A stretch of 64,000 nt of DNA from Streptomyces sp. NBC_00442. GTDB lineage: Bacteria; Actinomycetota; Actinomycetes; Streptomycetales; Streptomycetaceae. Both the position numbers and the translations under genes were made by a program. Below, piece by piece: positions 40,591 through 50,061 of this stretch (the first letter of the stretch is position 1; the number at the start of each line of letters is the position of its first letter). Under the pieces are notes generated by a model. The model had not been told where the DNA came from. It did not search any database and saw only the letters and a program-made list of their open reading frames with translations. Where the stretch lies: NCBI RefSeq assembly GCF_036014195.1, contig NZ_CP107918.1, forward strand, positions 7,316,001 through 7,380,000. The letters run 5' to 3'.

Positions 40591-42246
40591 ATGCCACCCG
40601 CTGTAGGCAACCCCCGCTTCGGCCGGCTGCGCCGTCACCGCACCCTTTCGGTCGTCGCGGCGCTCGTGATCCTGGCCGGCCTCGTGTTCGGCGGCCGCTG
40701 GGGCTACGGCCGGCTCTTCCCGCCCTCGCTGACCTGCGGCTCCGGCATGACCGCGACGGGAACCCCGCTCGCCTGCGCCGGAGTGAACATCGACAGCACC
40801 CCGTTCACCGACCACGAACCGCCCCGCATGCGGGAGTTGGAGAACGCGGTCAAGGCGTCCAACGACGAGGTGAAGGGGGACTACACCAGCATCGTCCTGA
40901 TGCTCGACCTCTCACCGGTCTCCGACGTGGACACCCTCACCTACGGTTCGCTGTACCCCAACATCGAAGGGGCCCTCGCGGCGGTCTGGCGGGCCAACAA
41001 CACCGCCGCCTACGGCAGTACTCCCGCCATCAAGCTGTACCTCGCCAACATGGGCAGCCAGTACGGCGGTTGGGCGGTGACCGTGGACAAGCTGAAGGAG
41101 AAGGCGAGCGCCGAGCACATCTCCGCGGTCGTCGGGCTCGGCCAGAGCACCGACCAGACCCGGCGCGCCGCGGCGGCGATCTCCTCGCGGCTGCACATAC
41201 CGGTCGTCGGCTCCACGGTCACGGGCGACTCGATGAACATCGACCCCGCCGACCCCGCCGGCAAGAAGCAGATCATCGACATGTTCCGGGTCTCACCGAC
41301 CAATTCGGACTCGGTGGTCGCCGCGACCCAGTACGTCTCCACGCTCAAGCCGGCGGTGACCGCGCTCGCCGTCGTCGCGGACAGCGTCACCGGAGACGAC
41401 TACACGCAGACGCTCGCGACGGCGGCCAAGACCCGCTTCGGGGCGCCGAACCGTACCGTCACCGTGCTCCCGTACACCTCGCCCAACGATCTGCCGGCGG
41501 GTTCGGGCCGACAGGACTATCTGGTGCAGCAGTTCAACCTCATGCACGCCAACCTGTGCCAGGCCGCGCCGTCCGTGGTCTACTTCGCCGGCCGAGGCCG
41601 CGATCTGGGCGCGTTCGTCGAGAACTGGGTGCAGGGCGCACCGTGCGGCATCGCCCAGCTGCACATCCTGGCCGGAGACGACGCCTCGGAGAGCATCCAC
41701 GACAAGGGCGTACTCAACGGCATCGCATCGGGCCGGGTCACCGTCGCGTTCACCGCGCTCGCCAGCCCCGACGAATGGGGCACGGAGTGCCCCGGCTCCG
41801 ACGCCAAGCACAACTACGACCAGTTCTGGTCCGCGTTCACCGGCCGGCCCGACCCCTGCACCGGCCAGCCGCTGACCGCCGACAAGGACGTGCCGATGCT
41901 CTCCTTCGATCCCGCGGACCTGGCCAGCGGACAGGCCATGCTCACTCACGACGCGGCCGTGGCGGCGATCAGCGCGGGCCGGCGCGACGCCGTCGGGTTG
42001 CGCAACCCGGGGTTGCAGACCGGCATCCTGCACCAGTTCTACTGCGCGCAGATGCTGCCGGGGGCCAGCGGATGGCTGTCGTTCGGCAGCGACGGCACTC
42101 CGGCGGGCAAGCCCACCCCGGTGGTTCAGCTCCGCTCGGACGGCACGACCAAGACGATCGCCCTGACCTGGCCCGACGGCGCCCCCAACCTCAGCCTGCC
42201 GCAGCGCGGCGGCAAGGGGGCGCCGGGCTGCCCGAACGGAGGCTGA
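40591..42246 (+). CDS. Membrane-tethered type I periplasmic-binding-protein-like receptor without transporter
   Basis: 551 residues from ATG 40591 (AAGGAG upstream). A basic N-terminus and one TM helix (TLSVVAALVILAGLVFGGRWGYG, about 20-42) anchor it, and no lipobox is seen. The ectodomain has the two-lobe solute-binding fold of the branched-chain amino acid receptor type: AISAVVGLGQSTDQTRRAAAAISSRLHIPVVGSTVTGDSM (lobe 1), FRVSPTNSDSVVAATQYV, ALAVVADSVTGDDYTQTL, VYFAGRGRDLGAFVENW, and LASGQAMLTHDAAVAAISAG. Normal partners (ABC permease and ATPase) are absent. The only neighbour is the P-loop NTPase upstream. This suggests a ligand sensor rather than an uptake component. The ligand is unknown. 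Confidence 0.85.
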   Translation: MPPAVGNPRFGRLRRHRTLSVVAALVILAGLVFGGRWGYGRLFPPSLTCGSGMTATGTPLACAGVNIDSTPFTDHEPPRMRELENAVKASNDEVKGDYTSIVLMLDLSPVSDVDTLTYGSLYPNIEGALAAVWRANNTAAYGSTPAIKLYLANMGSQYGGWAVTVDKLKEKASAEHISAVVGLGQSTDQTRRAAAAISSRLHIPVVGSTVTGDSMNIDPADPAGKKQIIDMFRVSPTNSDSVVAATQYVSTLKPAVTALAVVADSVTGDDYTQTLATAAKTRFGAPNRTVTVLPYTSPNDLPAGSGRQDYLVQQFNLMHANLCQAAPSVVYFAGRGRDLGAFVENWVQGAPCGIAQLHILAGDDASESIHDKGVLNGIASGRVTVAFTALASPDEWGTECPGSDAKHNYDQFWSAFTGRPDPCTGQPLTADKDVPMLSFDPADLASGQAMLTHDAAVAAISAGRRDAVGLRNPGLQTGILHQFYCAQMLPGASGWLSFGSDGTPAGKPTPVVQLRSDGTTKTIALTWPDGAPNLSLPQRGGKGAPGCPNGG

Positions 42247-42422
42247 ACAGCACGCCGTCGAAGGGCGTGACGACGGCCGCGGCCGCGCCAGCGACGAGCG
42301 GTGCGGCACGCGCCGCGGATCGGTCCGCCCCCGCCCGCATGTTCCGGCGTGGGCACGGTACTCGCAGAGGCAGGGGGCGGCCGGACGGGTCGCCCGCGCA
42401 CTCCCGGAGGAGGTGGCTTCGC

Positions 42423-42908
42423 ATGACGGAGCCGATGGCACAGACACTGCGGAAACCCGACACGGACGAGTTCCGCACGCCTGCGGACAGTACGACCCTG
42501 GAGCCCGCGAGGAGCGGACCGGGTGGAGCGCCGGCGACCCGGGGCTGCACCACCATCGCCGGGGGCGTCGTGGAGAAGATCGCCGCACTGGCGGCCCGCG
42601 AGGTGCCGGGCGTCAACGCCATGGGCGGCGGTCTCGCCCGTACGCTCGGCGCGATGCGGCCGGGCCGCGCGTCCGTCACCCGCGGCGTGAAGGTCGAGGT
42701 CGGCGAACGGCAGACCGCCGTCGACCTGGAGATCGTCGTCGAGTACGGAGTGAGCATCACCGAAGTGGCCGCCGAGATCCGGCTCAACGTCATCGCGGCG
42801 GTGGAGCGCATGACGGAACTGGAGGTCGTCGAGGTCAACATCGCCGTAGGCGACGTCCACCTGCCGGACGAGAGCGCGCCGGAGATCCCTGAGAGCCGGC
42901 TTCAGTAG
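42423..42908 (+). CDS. Asp23/Gls24-family envelope stress protein
   Basis: 161 residues from ATG 42423 with GGAGGAGG 10 nt before. The family core reads TTIAGGVVEKIAALAAREVPGVNAMGG, then GVKVEVGERQTAVDLEIVVEYGVSITEVAAEIRLNVIAAVERMTELEVVEVNIAVGDVHLPDE, the beta-alpha fold of Asp23. Actinobacterial members are abundant stress proteins that associate with the membrane through small partners such as AmaP-like proteins. None is recognised next to it, but a DUF1232 membrane protein follows 33 nt downstream. A GC-rich 40-residue N-terminal extension is not conserved. Confidence 0.92.
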   Translation: MTEPMAQTLRKPDTDEFRTPADSTTLEPARSGPGGAPATRGCTTIAGGVVEKIAALAAREVPGVNAMGGGLARTLGAMRPGRASVTRGVKVEVGERQTAVDLEIVVEYGVSITEVAAEIRLNVIAAVERMTELEVVEVNIAVGDVHLPDESAPEIPESRLQ

Positions 42909-42941
42909 CATCGCCGCCACAGCGCCAAGGAAGGCGGCTCG

Positions 42942-43271
42942 ATGAGCACCGAAGTGACAGTGGCCCTGATCCTGGTGGCCCTCGCGCTCCTGGCGGCCGC
43001 CGTGGTGGCGGCCGTCCTGACGGTACGGCTGGTCCGTGCGCGCAAGGCCCTCCGGGACGCCGGGATCCCCCTGACGCACAAGGCCGCCTTCTGGGGCGCC
43101 CTCGTCTACGTCGTCAGCCCGGTCGACCTCCTTCCCGACCCCGTCTATCTGGACGACATCGGCGTCCTGCTGCTCGCGCTGCGCGCCCTGCACATGGCGG
43201 CGGCCGCTCCGCGGGGTGAGCGGGAACTCGGCGAGCGGTGGGCGGAACGGCCCGCCGGGCGGACGAAGTGA
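42942..43271 (+). CDS. DUF1232 (YkvA-like) small membrane protein
   Basis: 109 residues from ATG 42942. One N-terminal TM helix (VALILVALALLAAAVVAAVLTV) precedes the DUF1232 motif FWGALVYVVSPVDLLPDPVYLDDIGVLLLALRAL, whose P-x-D-L-x-P-D core defines the family. The function of DUF1232 proteins is unknown. The gene follows the Asp23 gene at 33 nt and the two are likely co-transcribed, so a membrane partner role for Asp23 is a possible reading. It converges on the amidase gene. Confidence 0.88.
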   Translation: MSTEVTVALILVALALLAAAVVAAVLTVRLVRARKALRDAGIPLTHKAAFWGALVYVVSPVDLLPDPVYLDDIGVLLLALRALHMAAAAPRGERELGERWAERPAGRTK

Positions 43272-43392
43272 TCAGGGCCTCGGCGCGGCCGTCGCCCAGG
43301 ACGACCGCGGTGTCGTACGGGTGCCGGGTCAGCCGGGCGGTGGCGGCGTCGAAGGGTTCGCCGTAGCCGAAGCGGGTGGGGCGGGGGCGTCC

Positions 43393-44760
43393 CTAGGGGT
43401 GGCCCGTGGTGTCGCGCGGGATGGGCGCCGTGCGCTCCCAGGGGTGGAGGTGCTCCAACTCCGCTACCAGATCCAGGAGTTGATGCTCGGATCCGGGTCG
43501 CCCCACCAGCTGCACCGAGCCGGGCATCCCCGTCGGCAGCGAGCCGAAGGGCATGGCGAGGGCGGGCCGGCCGGACAGGTTCCACGGGGGTGTCATCGGC
43601 GAACAGGCGGTGTTCATCAGCACGTTGGCGAGCCAGCCGCGCTCGTGCCAGGGCTGCGCCGCCGCGCCACGGCGGGCGAGCGCCGGGGTGAGGAGCACGT
43701 CGTAGGTGGCGAAGAACGGCTCGAGGCGGCGGTTCAGGGCCGCCTTGTGGTCCGACCGCAGCATGCCGAGCCGCGCGGCCAGCCGCCCGATCGCCGCGTG
43801 GCGCCGGGTGCGGGGCGCGAGCAGCCGGGGGTCGAGGCCCTCGGCGTCCTGAGCGGTGCCACCCGTCCAGTGCGCGAGGACGACCGCGCCGAAAGAGACC
43901 GGGTAGGGCGGGTGCGCGAGGGCGACCTGGTGGCCCGCCCGGTACAGGGCCCGTGCCGCCTCGCGGGCGAGCGCGGCGTACGGCGCGCCGACGCGCACGC
44001 CCGTGATGGGGCTGCGGGTCGAGAACGCGATCCTGAGCCGGGGGCCGGGCTCCGGCACGCTGCGGTCCACCTCGCCCGCGAGTACCGAGAACATCAGCCG
44101 CGCGTCCGCCGCCGTCGTCGCGAGCGGGCCGTTCTCCGACATCCCGTACCACCCGCCGCCGAGGTCGCGGGGCACCCGCCCGGTACCCGGCTTCAGGCCG
44201 ATCACGCCGCAGTGCGCGGCGGGAATCCGCAGCGAGCCCATGCCGTCGTTGCCCACCGCGAGCGGCACGAGGCCCGCGGCCACCGCGGCGGCGCTCCCTC
44301 CGGACGAACCGCCCGCGGTCCGTGACGGATCCCACGGATTGCGGGTGATGCCGTGCACGCCGTCGGTCGTCCCGAAGACGCACAGCTCCGGCACGTGAGT
44401 GAGCCCCACCACCACCGCGCCGGCCGCGCGCAGCCGGGCCACCAGGACGTGGTCGTCGGCGGCCGGCGCGGCGGAGGTGGCCGCCGAGCCATTGCGGGTG
44501 CTCTCGCCGCGCACCGCCAGGTTGTCCTTGACCGCGACGGGCACCCCCGCGAGCGGCAGCCGGTCGAGATCGGCCCGCGCGCCGACCGCGTCGGCCTCTT
44601 CGAGGGCCGCGGCGGCGCGCACCACCCGGAACGCGCCGACGCGGGAGTCCCGCGCGGCGATCCCGGCCAGATGGCCGGCGACCACCTCCCGCGGTGTGAC
44701 CTCCTTGCGGCGCACCGCCGCGGATATCTCGACGGCGGTCCGGCCTGCCCATGCGGTCAC
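43393..44760 (-). CDS. Amidase-signature-family amidase
   Basis: 455 residues from GTG 44760, with GAGGAG 5 nt before. The Ser-cisSer-Lys triad is readable: Lys78 in GVPVAVKDN, a cis-Ser in GGSSGGSAAAVAAG (about 152), and the nucleophile Ser176 in DGMGSLRIPAAHCG, which is 24 residues further on, as in other members. Length and motifs match amide hydrolases acting on small or aryl amides. It is an isolated gene between a DUF1232 and an MFS gene. The substrate is not predictable. It is not the GatA subunit, as gatB/C are absent. Confidence 0.94.
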   Translation of the reverse strand: MTAWAGRTAVEISAAVRRKEVTPREVVAGHLAGIAARDSRVGAFRVVRAAAALEEADAVGARADLDRLPLAGVPVAVKDNLAVRGESTRNGSAATSAAPAADDHVLVARLRAAGAVVVGLTHVPELCVFGTTDGVHGITRNPWDPSRTAGGSSGGSAAAVAAGLVPLAVGNDGMGSLRIPAAHCGVIGLKPGTGRVPRDLGGGWYGMSENGPLATTAADARLMFSVLAGEVDRSVPEPGPRLRIAFSTRSPITGVRVGAPYAALAREAARALYRAGHQVALAHPPYPVSFGAVVLAHWTGGTAQDAEGLDPRLLAPRTRRHAAIGRLAARLGMLRSDHKAALNRRLEPFFATYDVLLTPALARRGAAAQPWHERGWLANVLMNTACSPMTPPWNLSGRPALAMPFGSLPTGMPGSVQLVGRPGSEHQLLDLVAELEHLHPWERTAPIPRDTTGHP

Positions 44761-44983
44761 GGTGGCTCCTCGGGATTGATCGTCACGACGGCTGAGGAGG
44801 CCACTGTGGGGGGCGGATGCGGGGCCTGTCGATAGCGCGGGGTCCTCGGCCGGACGGCCCGGCGCACCACGCACGGTTGTGGGGTCCGGCGCGATGGTTG
44901 TTTGACCCGGGGGCGGGCCGGGGGATTGGATCGCGCCGGTCGGTGCGGGGCGGTCCCGCAGCAGGAGCGAAGGGTGTCGTGGG

Positions 44984-46240
44984 GTGGGCGGACGGTCCCT
45001 GGGGCGGGAGTTCGGATGGCTGTGGGCCGCGTACGGGGTCAGCACGATCGGCACGATGCTGGCGTTCGACGCGTTCCCGATGATCGCGATCGTCGTCCTG
45101 CACGCCGGTCCGGCCGCGGTGTCGGCGCTGGCCGCGACCGGGCTCGCGGTCGGGGCGGTCATCGCGGTGCCACTCGGCCCGTGGGTGGAGTTCCGGCGCA
45201 AGCGGCCGGTGATGATCGCCACCGATCTGACCCGGTTCGCCGCGGTGATCAGCGTTCCCGCCGCGTTCGCGCTCGGACAACTCGGCTTCGCCCAGCTCGT
45301 GATCGTGTCGGTCGTCGTCGGCGCGGCCGACATCGCCTTCCGCTCGGCGAGCGGCGCCTTCCTCAAGGCCCTGGTACCGCCGGGGGACCTGCTCACCGCG
45401 AACGGCCGGTTCGAGTCCACCGCGTGGACCGCCACCATGCTCGGGCCGCCGCTCGGCGGCCTCGCCGTCGCCCTGTTCGGACCGGTGACGACCGTGACGG
45501 CCGACGCGGTCAGCTATCTGCTCTCGGCGCTCGGGATCCGGGCGATCGGCGGCAAGGAGACGCCGCCCGCGCACCCCGCCCCCCGCACGGGCCCCCGCAC
45601 CGGGCTCCGGCGCGGCGGCCTGCTCGAAGGGTGGCGGCACATCCTGAGGCACCCCGCGCTGCGTCCGCTGTTCTTCAACACGGTGCTGGTCAACGGCCTG
45701 ATCATGGCGACCACCCCGCTGCTCGCCTCGCTCATGCTCGGTTCCCTCGGCTTCTCGCTCTGGCAGTACGGTCTGGCCTTCGGCGCGCCGTGCATCGGCG
45801 GCCTCATCGGCGCCCGGCTCTCCCGGCGGCTCGTCGCGCGCCACGGACAGCACCGGGTCATGACGGCCGCCGGGGTGCTGCGTGCCTGCTGGCTGCTCGG
45901 GCTCGTGCCGGTCCGCCCCGGAGCGGCCGGCCTCGTGCTCGTCGCCACCGTCGAGCTCGGCCTCATCACCTGCTGCGCCGTCTTCAACCCGGTGTTCTCC
46001 ACCTACCGGCTCGAACAGACCGGCACGGACCGGGTCGCCCGCACCCTGTCCGCGTGGTCGGTCACCAGCAAGGCGGCCACCGCGGCCATGACCGCGCTGT
46101 GGGGCGTACTGGCCGGCCTGACCGGACCGCGGACCGCGATCGCCGTCGCCGGACTCCTCATGCTGGCCACGCCGCTGCTGCTGCCGCGGCGCGCCCCCGC
46201 GTCGAAGCGCGAGCCGCAGGCGGCCCCGAGCGGCGCCTGA
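44984..46240 (+). CDS. MFS transporter
   Basis: 418 residues from GTG 44984, with a weak AGGG site 9 nt upstream. There are about twelve TM segments in two halves joined by a basic loop (PRTGPRTGLRRGGLLEGWRHILRHP). The first half shows LWAAYGVSTIGTMLAFDAFPMIAIVVL and GPWVEFRRKRPVMIATDLTRF (loop A motif). This fits the drug-efflux/MFS_3-type exporters common in Streptomyces. It is divergent from the amidase gene with 220 nt between them, and no regulator is adjacent. The substrate is unknown. Confidence 0.88.
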   Translation: MGGRSLGREFGWLWAAYGVSTIGTMLAFDAFPMIAIVVLHAGPAAVSALAATGLAVGAVIAVPLGPWVEFRRKRPVMIATDLTRFAAVISVPAAFALGQLGFAQLVIVSVVVGAADIAFRSASGAFLKALVPPGDLLTANGRFESTAWTATMLGPPLGGLAVALFGPVTTVTADAVSYLLSALGIRAIGGKETPPAHPAPRTGPRTGLRRGGLLEGWRHILRHPALRPLFFNTVLVNGLIMATTPLLASLMLGSLGFSLWQYGLAFGAPCIGGLIGARLSRRLVARHGQHRVMTAAGVLRACWLLGLVPVRPGAAGLVLVATVELGLITCCAVFNPVFSTYRLEQTGTDRVARTLSAWSVTSKAATAAMTALWGVLAGLTGPRTAIAVAGLLMLATPLLLPRRAPASKREPQAAPSGA

Positions 46241-46250
46241 ACATCAGGCC

Positions 46251-46286
46251 GGGTCCCGGTCCGGGTCCCGGTCCGGGGCCCGGCCC
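46251..46286. repeat. Tandem 12-bp repeat GGGTCCCGGTCC
   Basis: Two identical units (46251-46262 and 46263-46274) and a diverged third (46275-46286, GGGGCCCGGCCC) lie between the convergent MFS and alpha/beta-hydrolase genes. The third unit can fold on its own (CCGGGGCC/GGCCCCGG), so the block may act as a terminator. Confidence 0.7.
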
Positions 46287-46335
46287 CGGCGCTCCGGCGG
46301 GGTGCCGAGCTCCGGAGCTCAGCGGGTCGGCGGGT

Positions 46336-47169
46336 TCAGCGGGTGACGATGAACTCCCTGATGTCGGCCGTGAGTTGCTCGGCGTGCGTCACGTACAGGC
46401 CGTGCCCCGCGTTCTCGTACACCGTCAACGTGCTGCCGGGGAAGAGGGCGGCGGCACGGCGCCCGGTGAGGGCGATGGGGGCGGAGGCGTCCTGGTCGCC
46501 GTGGATCACGAGGGTGGGCACGTCGATCTTCCGCGCCTCCGCCGCCATCTCCAGCGTCACGAAGTTGGCCAGGACGGCGCTCGCGGCTCGCGCGGTCGCT
46601 CCGTGGCAGTCCTGGACCACCTTGGCCACATAGGCGTCCGAGACGTGGTTGCCGGGTAGCCGGCGGGCGAAGTAGTCGTCGGCTCCGCTCGAGAAGAACT
46701 CGGCGCGGTCCTTGGCGAACGTCTCGTTGAGCGCCTCGATCGCTTCGGCGGGCACACCGTCCGGGTTGTCGTCGCCGCGTACGATGCCGGGCGCCATGCC
46801 GGCGACCAGGGCGAGCCGGGCCACGCGCTCGCTGCCGTGCCGGCTCAGATACCGCACCGCCTCGGTGGTGCCGAGGGAGTGCCCGATCAGGGTGACGTCG
46901 CGCAGATCGAGGTGGTCGAGGAGGGCCCCGAGGTCGTCGGCGAGCGTGTCGAGGTCGTAGCCATCCCATACGTCCTGGGACTTGCCGTGCCCGCGGCGGT
47001 CGAGCCCCACGCACCGGTACCCCTCGACGGCGAGCGGGAGCATCTGGAACTCCCACATCTCGGTGCCGAGATAGGCGCTGTTGACGAAGACCAGGGTGGT
47101 CGCGTCGGCCGGTCCGTAGTCGATGAAGTGGAGCCGGGTTCCGTCGGTGGGCGTCGTGAAGTACGGCAT
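46336..47169 (-). CDS. Alpha/beta hydrolase (haloperoxidase/esterase-like)
   Basis: 277 residues from ATG 47169 (GGGGGAGG upstream). The nucleophile elbow is GHSLGT with Ser98. The oxyanion region LVFVNSAYLGTEMW, GLDRRGHGKS, the acid in LVIHGDQDASAP and the His in AGHGLYVTH complete the triad. The set resembles cofactor-free haloperoxidase/esterase proteins. It is cytoplasmic (no signal). It lies 95 nt from the convergent MFS gene. The substrate is unknown. Confidence 0.92.
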   Translation of the reverse strand: MPYFTTPTDGTRLHFIDYGPADATTLVFVNSAYLGTEMWEFQMLPLAVEGYRCVGLDRRGHGKSQDVWDGYDLDTLADDLGALLDHLDLRDVTLIGHSLGTTEAVRYLSRHGSERVARLALVAGMAPGIVRGDDNPDGVPAEAIEALNETFAKDRAEFFSSGADDYFARRLPGNHVSDAYVAKVVQDCHGATARAASAVLANFVTLEMAAEARKIDVPTLVIHGDQDASAPIALTGRRAAALFPGSTLTVYENAGHGLYVTHAEQLTADIREFIVTR

Positions 47170-47347
47170 GGGAGCCTCCCCCTTGTGCGGTGCGACCCGC
47201 CGCTGTCGTGCGGCGTGGACACACTGTCTCCCGGGGCGGGGGTGGAGTGCGATTACGTCGGGAGTAATGACGGAGCGCGCGTCCGGGCCGAGGTCGGCTG
47301 CCGCCGCCGCTCACGGGCGCCAGGGTCCGGCCGGGGGCGGGGGAGCG

Positions 47348-48265
47348 TCAGAAGACCGAGAGGCCCGTCAGGGTCGTGAAGCGGTCCAGGGCCGCGACGC
47401 CCGCCACCGAGTTGCCGCGCTCGTCGAGGCCGGGACTCCAGACGCACACGGTGCACCGACCCGGGACCACGGCGATGATGCCGCCGCCGACGCCGCTCTT
47501 GCCGGGCAGGCCCACCCGGTGCGCGAAGTCGCCCGCCGCGTCATACGTGCCACAGGTCAGCATCACCGCGTTGACCTGCTTGGCCCGGCTGCGGGTGAGC
47601 AGCGCGGAGCCGTCGGCCCGTATGCCGTGCCGGGCCAGGAAACCGGCGGCCCGCGCCAGGTCGGCGCACGACGCCTGAACGGCGCACTGGCGGATGTACT
47701 GGTCGAGGAGGACGGGTACCGGCGTGGTGATGTTGCCGTACGACGCCATGAAATACGCGAGGGCCGCGTTGCGGTCGCCGTGTGCGGCCTCGGACGACGC
47801 CACCTCCTCGTCGAAGCCGAGCGCGTCGTTGCCGGACTCGGCCCGCAGGAAGGCGCGCAGCGTGTCCGCGGCGTTGCCGGTCAGGCGCTGGAGGCGGTCG
47901 GTGACGACGAGGGCGCCCGCGTTGATGAACGGGTTGCGCGGGATGCCGGCTTCGTACTCCAGCTGCACCAGCGAGTTGAACGGGTTGCCGGACGGCTCAC
48001 GGCCGACGTGCTCCCACAGCTCGTCGCCCTCCAGGGAAAGGCAGAGCGCCAGGGTGAACACCTTGGTGATGGACTGCGTCGAGAAGGGGTGCTCCCAGTC
48101 GCCCACCCCGTACACCGTGCCGTCCAGGTCGGCGACGGCCATCCCGAAGCGCTCCGGGTCGACCGAGGCGAGGACGGGGATGTAGTCGGCCGGGCGGCCG
48201 CGGCCCGGCATGGCGGCGATCTCGGCGGCGATGCGGTCCAGGACCGGCTGAAAGGACGAGGACAC
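47348..48265 (-). CDS. glsA: Glutaminase A
   Basis: 305 residues from GTG 48265, close to the usual 308. The serine-dependent beta-lactamase-like fold shows FSTQSITKVFTLAL (S-x-x-K with catalytic Ser), then RNPFINAGALVV, the YGNITTPVPVLLDQYI segment, NAVMLTCGTYDAAGDFAHRVGLPGKSGVGGGIIAVVP (conserved late motif with K-S-G) and ends near SVAGVAALDRFT. It hydrolyses glutamine to glutamate and ammonia. No strong Shine-Dalgarno is visible, and the frame extends upstream without a better start. It is transcribed away from the P450 gene. Confidence 0.94.
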   Translation of the reverse strand: MSSSFQPVLDRIAAEIAAMPGRGRPADYIPVLASVDPERFGMAVADLDGTVYGVGDWEHPFSTQSITKVFTLALCLSLEGDELWEHVGREPSGNPFNSLVQLEYEAGIPRNPFINAGALVVTDRLQRLTGNAADTLRAFLRAESGNDALGFDEEVASSEAAHGDRNAALAYFMASYGNITTPVPVLLDQYIRQCAVQASCADLARAAGFLARHGIRADGSALLTRSRAKQVNAVMLTCGTYDAAGDFAHRVGLPGKSGVGGGIIAVVPGRCTVCVWSPGLDERGNSVAGVAALDRFTTLTGLSVF

Positions 48266-48535
48266 GCTCAACTCTGCTCTGCTCCGGCTTCCCGCGCTGC
48301 TGCGACGCCAACACCCTACGGCAGCCGCCCGCGCCGGGGCGCCGTACACGAGCTGAGGGGCGCGTGGCGAGGGTGCGTGCCGCGCGCGGTCCGGTGTGCG
48401 CGGCAGCCGGGTGCCGTGGTGCGGGCCCCTCGTCTGCCGTTCCGTGCAGTGCGGTCCAGTGCCATGTCGTGCCGTGCCGGAGTGGCGGGCGGAGAGCCGT
48501 TACGTTGGCCCCATCAGCCATCCCGGGGAGTCCCG

Positions 48536-49894
48536 TTGCCCGCATCAACGCTGCCGCTCAACCCCGTCAACGGACCGCGCGGTGTGCCGCCGCTGGGCAA
48601 CCTGCTCGCGTTCGGCAAGGACCCCCTCGCCTTCCTGACGCGTCTGCGCGACGACTACGGCGATGCCGTCACCTGGTCGCTCGGCCCGCGGCGCAGCCTG
48701 TTCATCTCCCACCCCCGCCACATCAAGGAGCTTCTCGCGGCACGGGAGGACACCTTCGAGATCCTCGAAATCGGCTGGGCGTTCAAGCAGATCACGGGCA
48801 GGAGCGTCATCCTCAGCAAGGGGGCCGACTGGCGGCGCAAGCGGTCCCTGGTCCAGCCCACCGTGCGGCCGCGCCAAGTCCGCGCGTACGCCGACGCCAT
48901 GGTCGACTCGGCCGGTGCGGCGGCCGACGCCTGGCACGACGGGGCGCGCGTCGACGTCCGCGGGGAGATGGCGCTCATCACGCAGCGGATCGTGCTGCGC
49001 ACCCTGTTCGGCAACGATCTCGGCGAGCAGACCCGCGCGCTGGGCGACGCGATGGACGTGGCCGAGCGGGAGGTCGGCGCCGAAGTGCGCGGCATCGGGC
49101 TGTTCCTGCCCGGCTGGGTGCGGACGCCGGCGCGGCGGCGCCTGCTGGACGCGGTCGCCACCATCGACCGCGAAGTCGACCGGCTCATCGGGGAACGCCG
49201 CGGCCCGGCCCGTGGGGTGCGGGAGCGCGACGACCTGGTCAGCAGGCTCCTCGCGGCACGGGACGAGGAGGGACGGCGGCTCTCGCCACGAGAGGTGCGC
49301 GACGAGGCGGTCACCCTGTGGGCCGCGGGACACGAGACCACCTCCACGGCGCTGACGTGGGCGCTCTACCTCCTGGCCCGCGCACCCGAGGCCCGCGCCC
49401 GCCTCGAAGCCGAACTCCAGGACGTGCTGGCCGGACGGCCGCCTGCCATCGACGACTACGAGCGCCTCACCTGGACCCGGCAGATCGTCACCGAGGCCAT
49501 GCGTCTCTACCCTCCCGTGTGGCTCATCCCCGCCGTCGCCCGCGAAGGAGCGACGCTGGGCGGCACCCGCATCCCCGTGGGCACCACGGTCTGGTGCAGC
49601 ACCTGGACCACGCACCGCGATCCGCGCTGGTTCCCCGGGCCCGAGGAGTTCCGCCCACAGCGCTGGGGCGCCGACGCCCGGGACGCGGTGCCCGAGCACG
49701 CCTGGTACCCCTTCGGCGGCGGCCCGCGGACCTGTCCGGGCGCCCGCTTCGCCCAGGTCGAGGCGGTCCTCGTGCTCGCCACACTCGCCCAGCGGTTCCG
49801 CCTCGACCTGCCACGGACCGCGGTGAGCCCCCGCGTCGGCCTGCTCCTGCAACCCGCCACGCCCCTCCATGCGACCCTACGGGCCAGAACCTGA
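48536..49894 (+). CDS. Cytochrome P450
   Basis: 452 residues from TTG 48536, fixed by GGGGAG ending 5 nt before it. The I-helix is LWAAGHETTSTALTW, the K-helix TEAMRLYPPVW carries E-A-M-R, and the heme loop FGGGPRTCPGARF has the thiolate Cys400. The proline-rich opening PLNPVNGPRGVPPLGNLLAFGKDP with LRDDYGDAVTW matches class I/II type monooxygenases with a long N-terminal strand. No ferredoxin or reductase is beside it, so it must borrow electrons. The substrate is unknown. Confidence 0.93.
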   Translation: MPASTLPLNPVNGPRGVPPLGNLLAFGKDPLAFLTRLRDDYGDAVTWSLGPRRSLFISHPRHIKELLAAREDTFEILEIGWAFKQITGRSVILSKGADWRRKRSLVQPTVRPRQVRAYADAMVDSAGAAADAWHDGARVDVRGEMALITQRIVLRTLFGNDLGEQTRALGDAMDVAEREVGAEVRGIGLFLPGWVRTPARRRLLDAVATIDREVDRLIGERRGPARGVRERDDLVSRLLAARDEEGRRLSPREVRDEAVTLWAAGHETTSTALTWALYLLARAPEARARLEAELQDVLAGRPPAIDDYERLTWTRQIVTEAMRLYPPVWLIPAVAREGATLGGTRIPVGTTVWCSTWTTHRDPRWFPGPEEFRPQRWGADARDAVPEHAWYPFGGGPRTCPGARFAQVEAVLVLATLAQRFRLDLPRTAVSPRVGLLLQPATPLHATLRART

Positions 49895-50061
49895 CCGCGA
49901 GTTCGAGCCAAAAGTAGGCCTCAACCCCTACATTTCAGCCAAGTTGCGCCGTGTGGTGGGGCTCAGAACACGTGGCCGCACCACGGGTACGCATGAACCC
50001 AACCCGCGGGGGCAGACGCCTGCTCCGACAGTTTCGTTGATGGCTACAAGGGAGGACCCCC

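Noticed and set aside
48360..48535. GTGCCGTG-rich repeats upstream of the P450
   Set aside because: Irregular low-complexity GC sequence with no constant unit. Judged to be composition rather than a functional repeat.
49966..49990. SigB-type promoter with GGGTAC before the sigma factor gene
   Set aside because: No GTTT-like -35 element lies at the expected distance.
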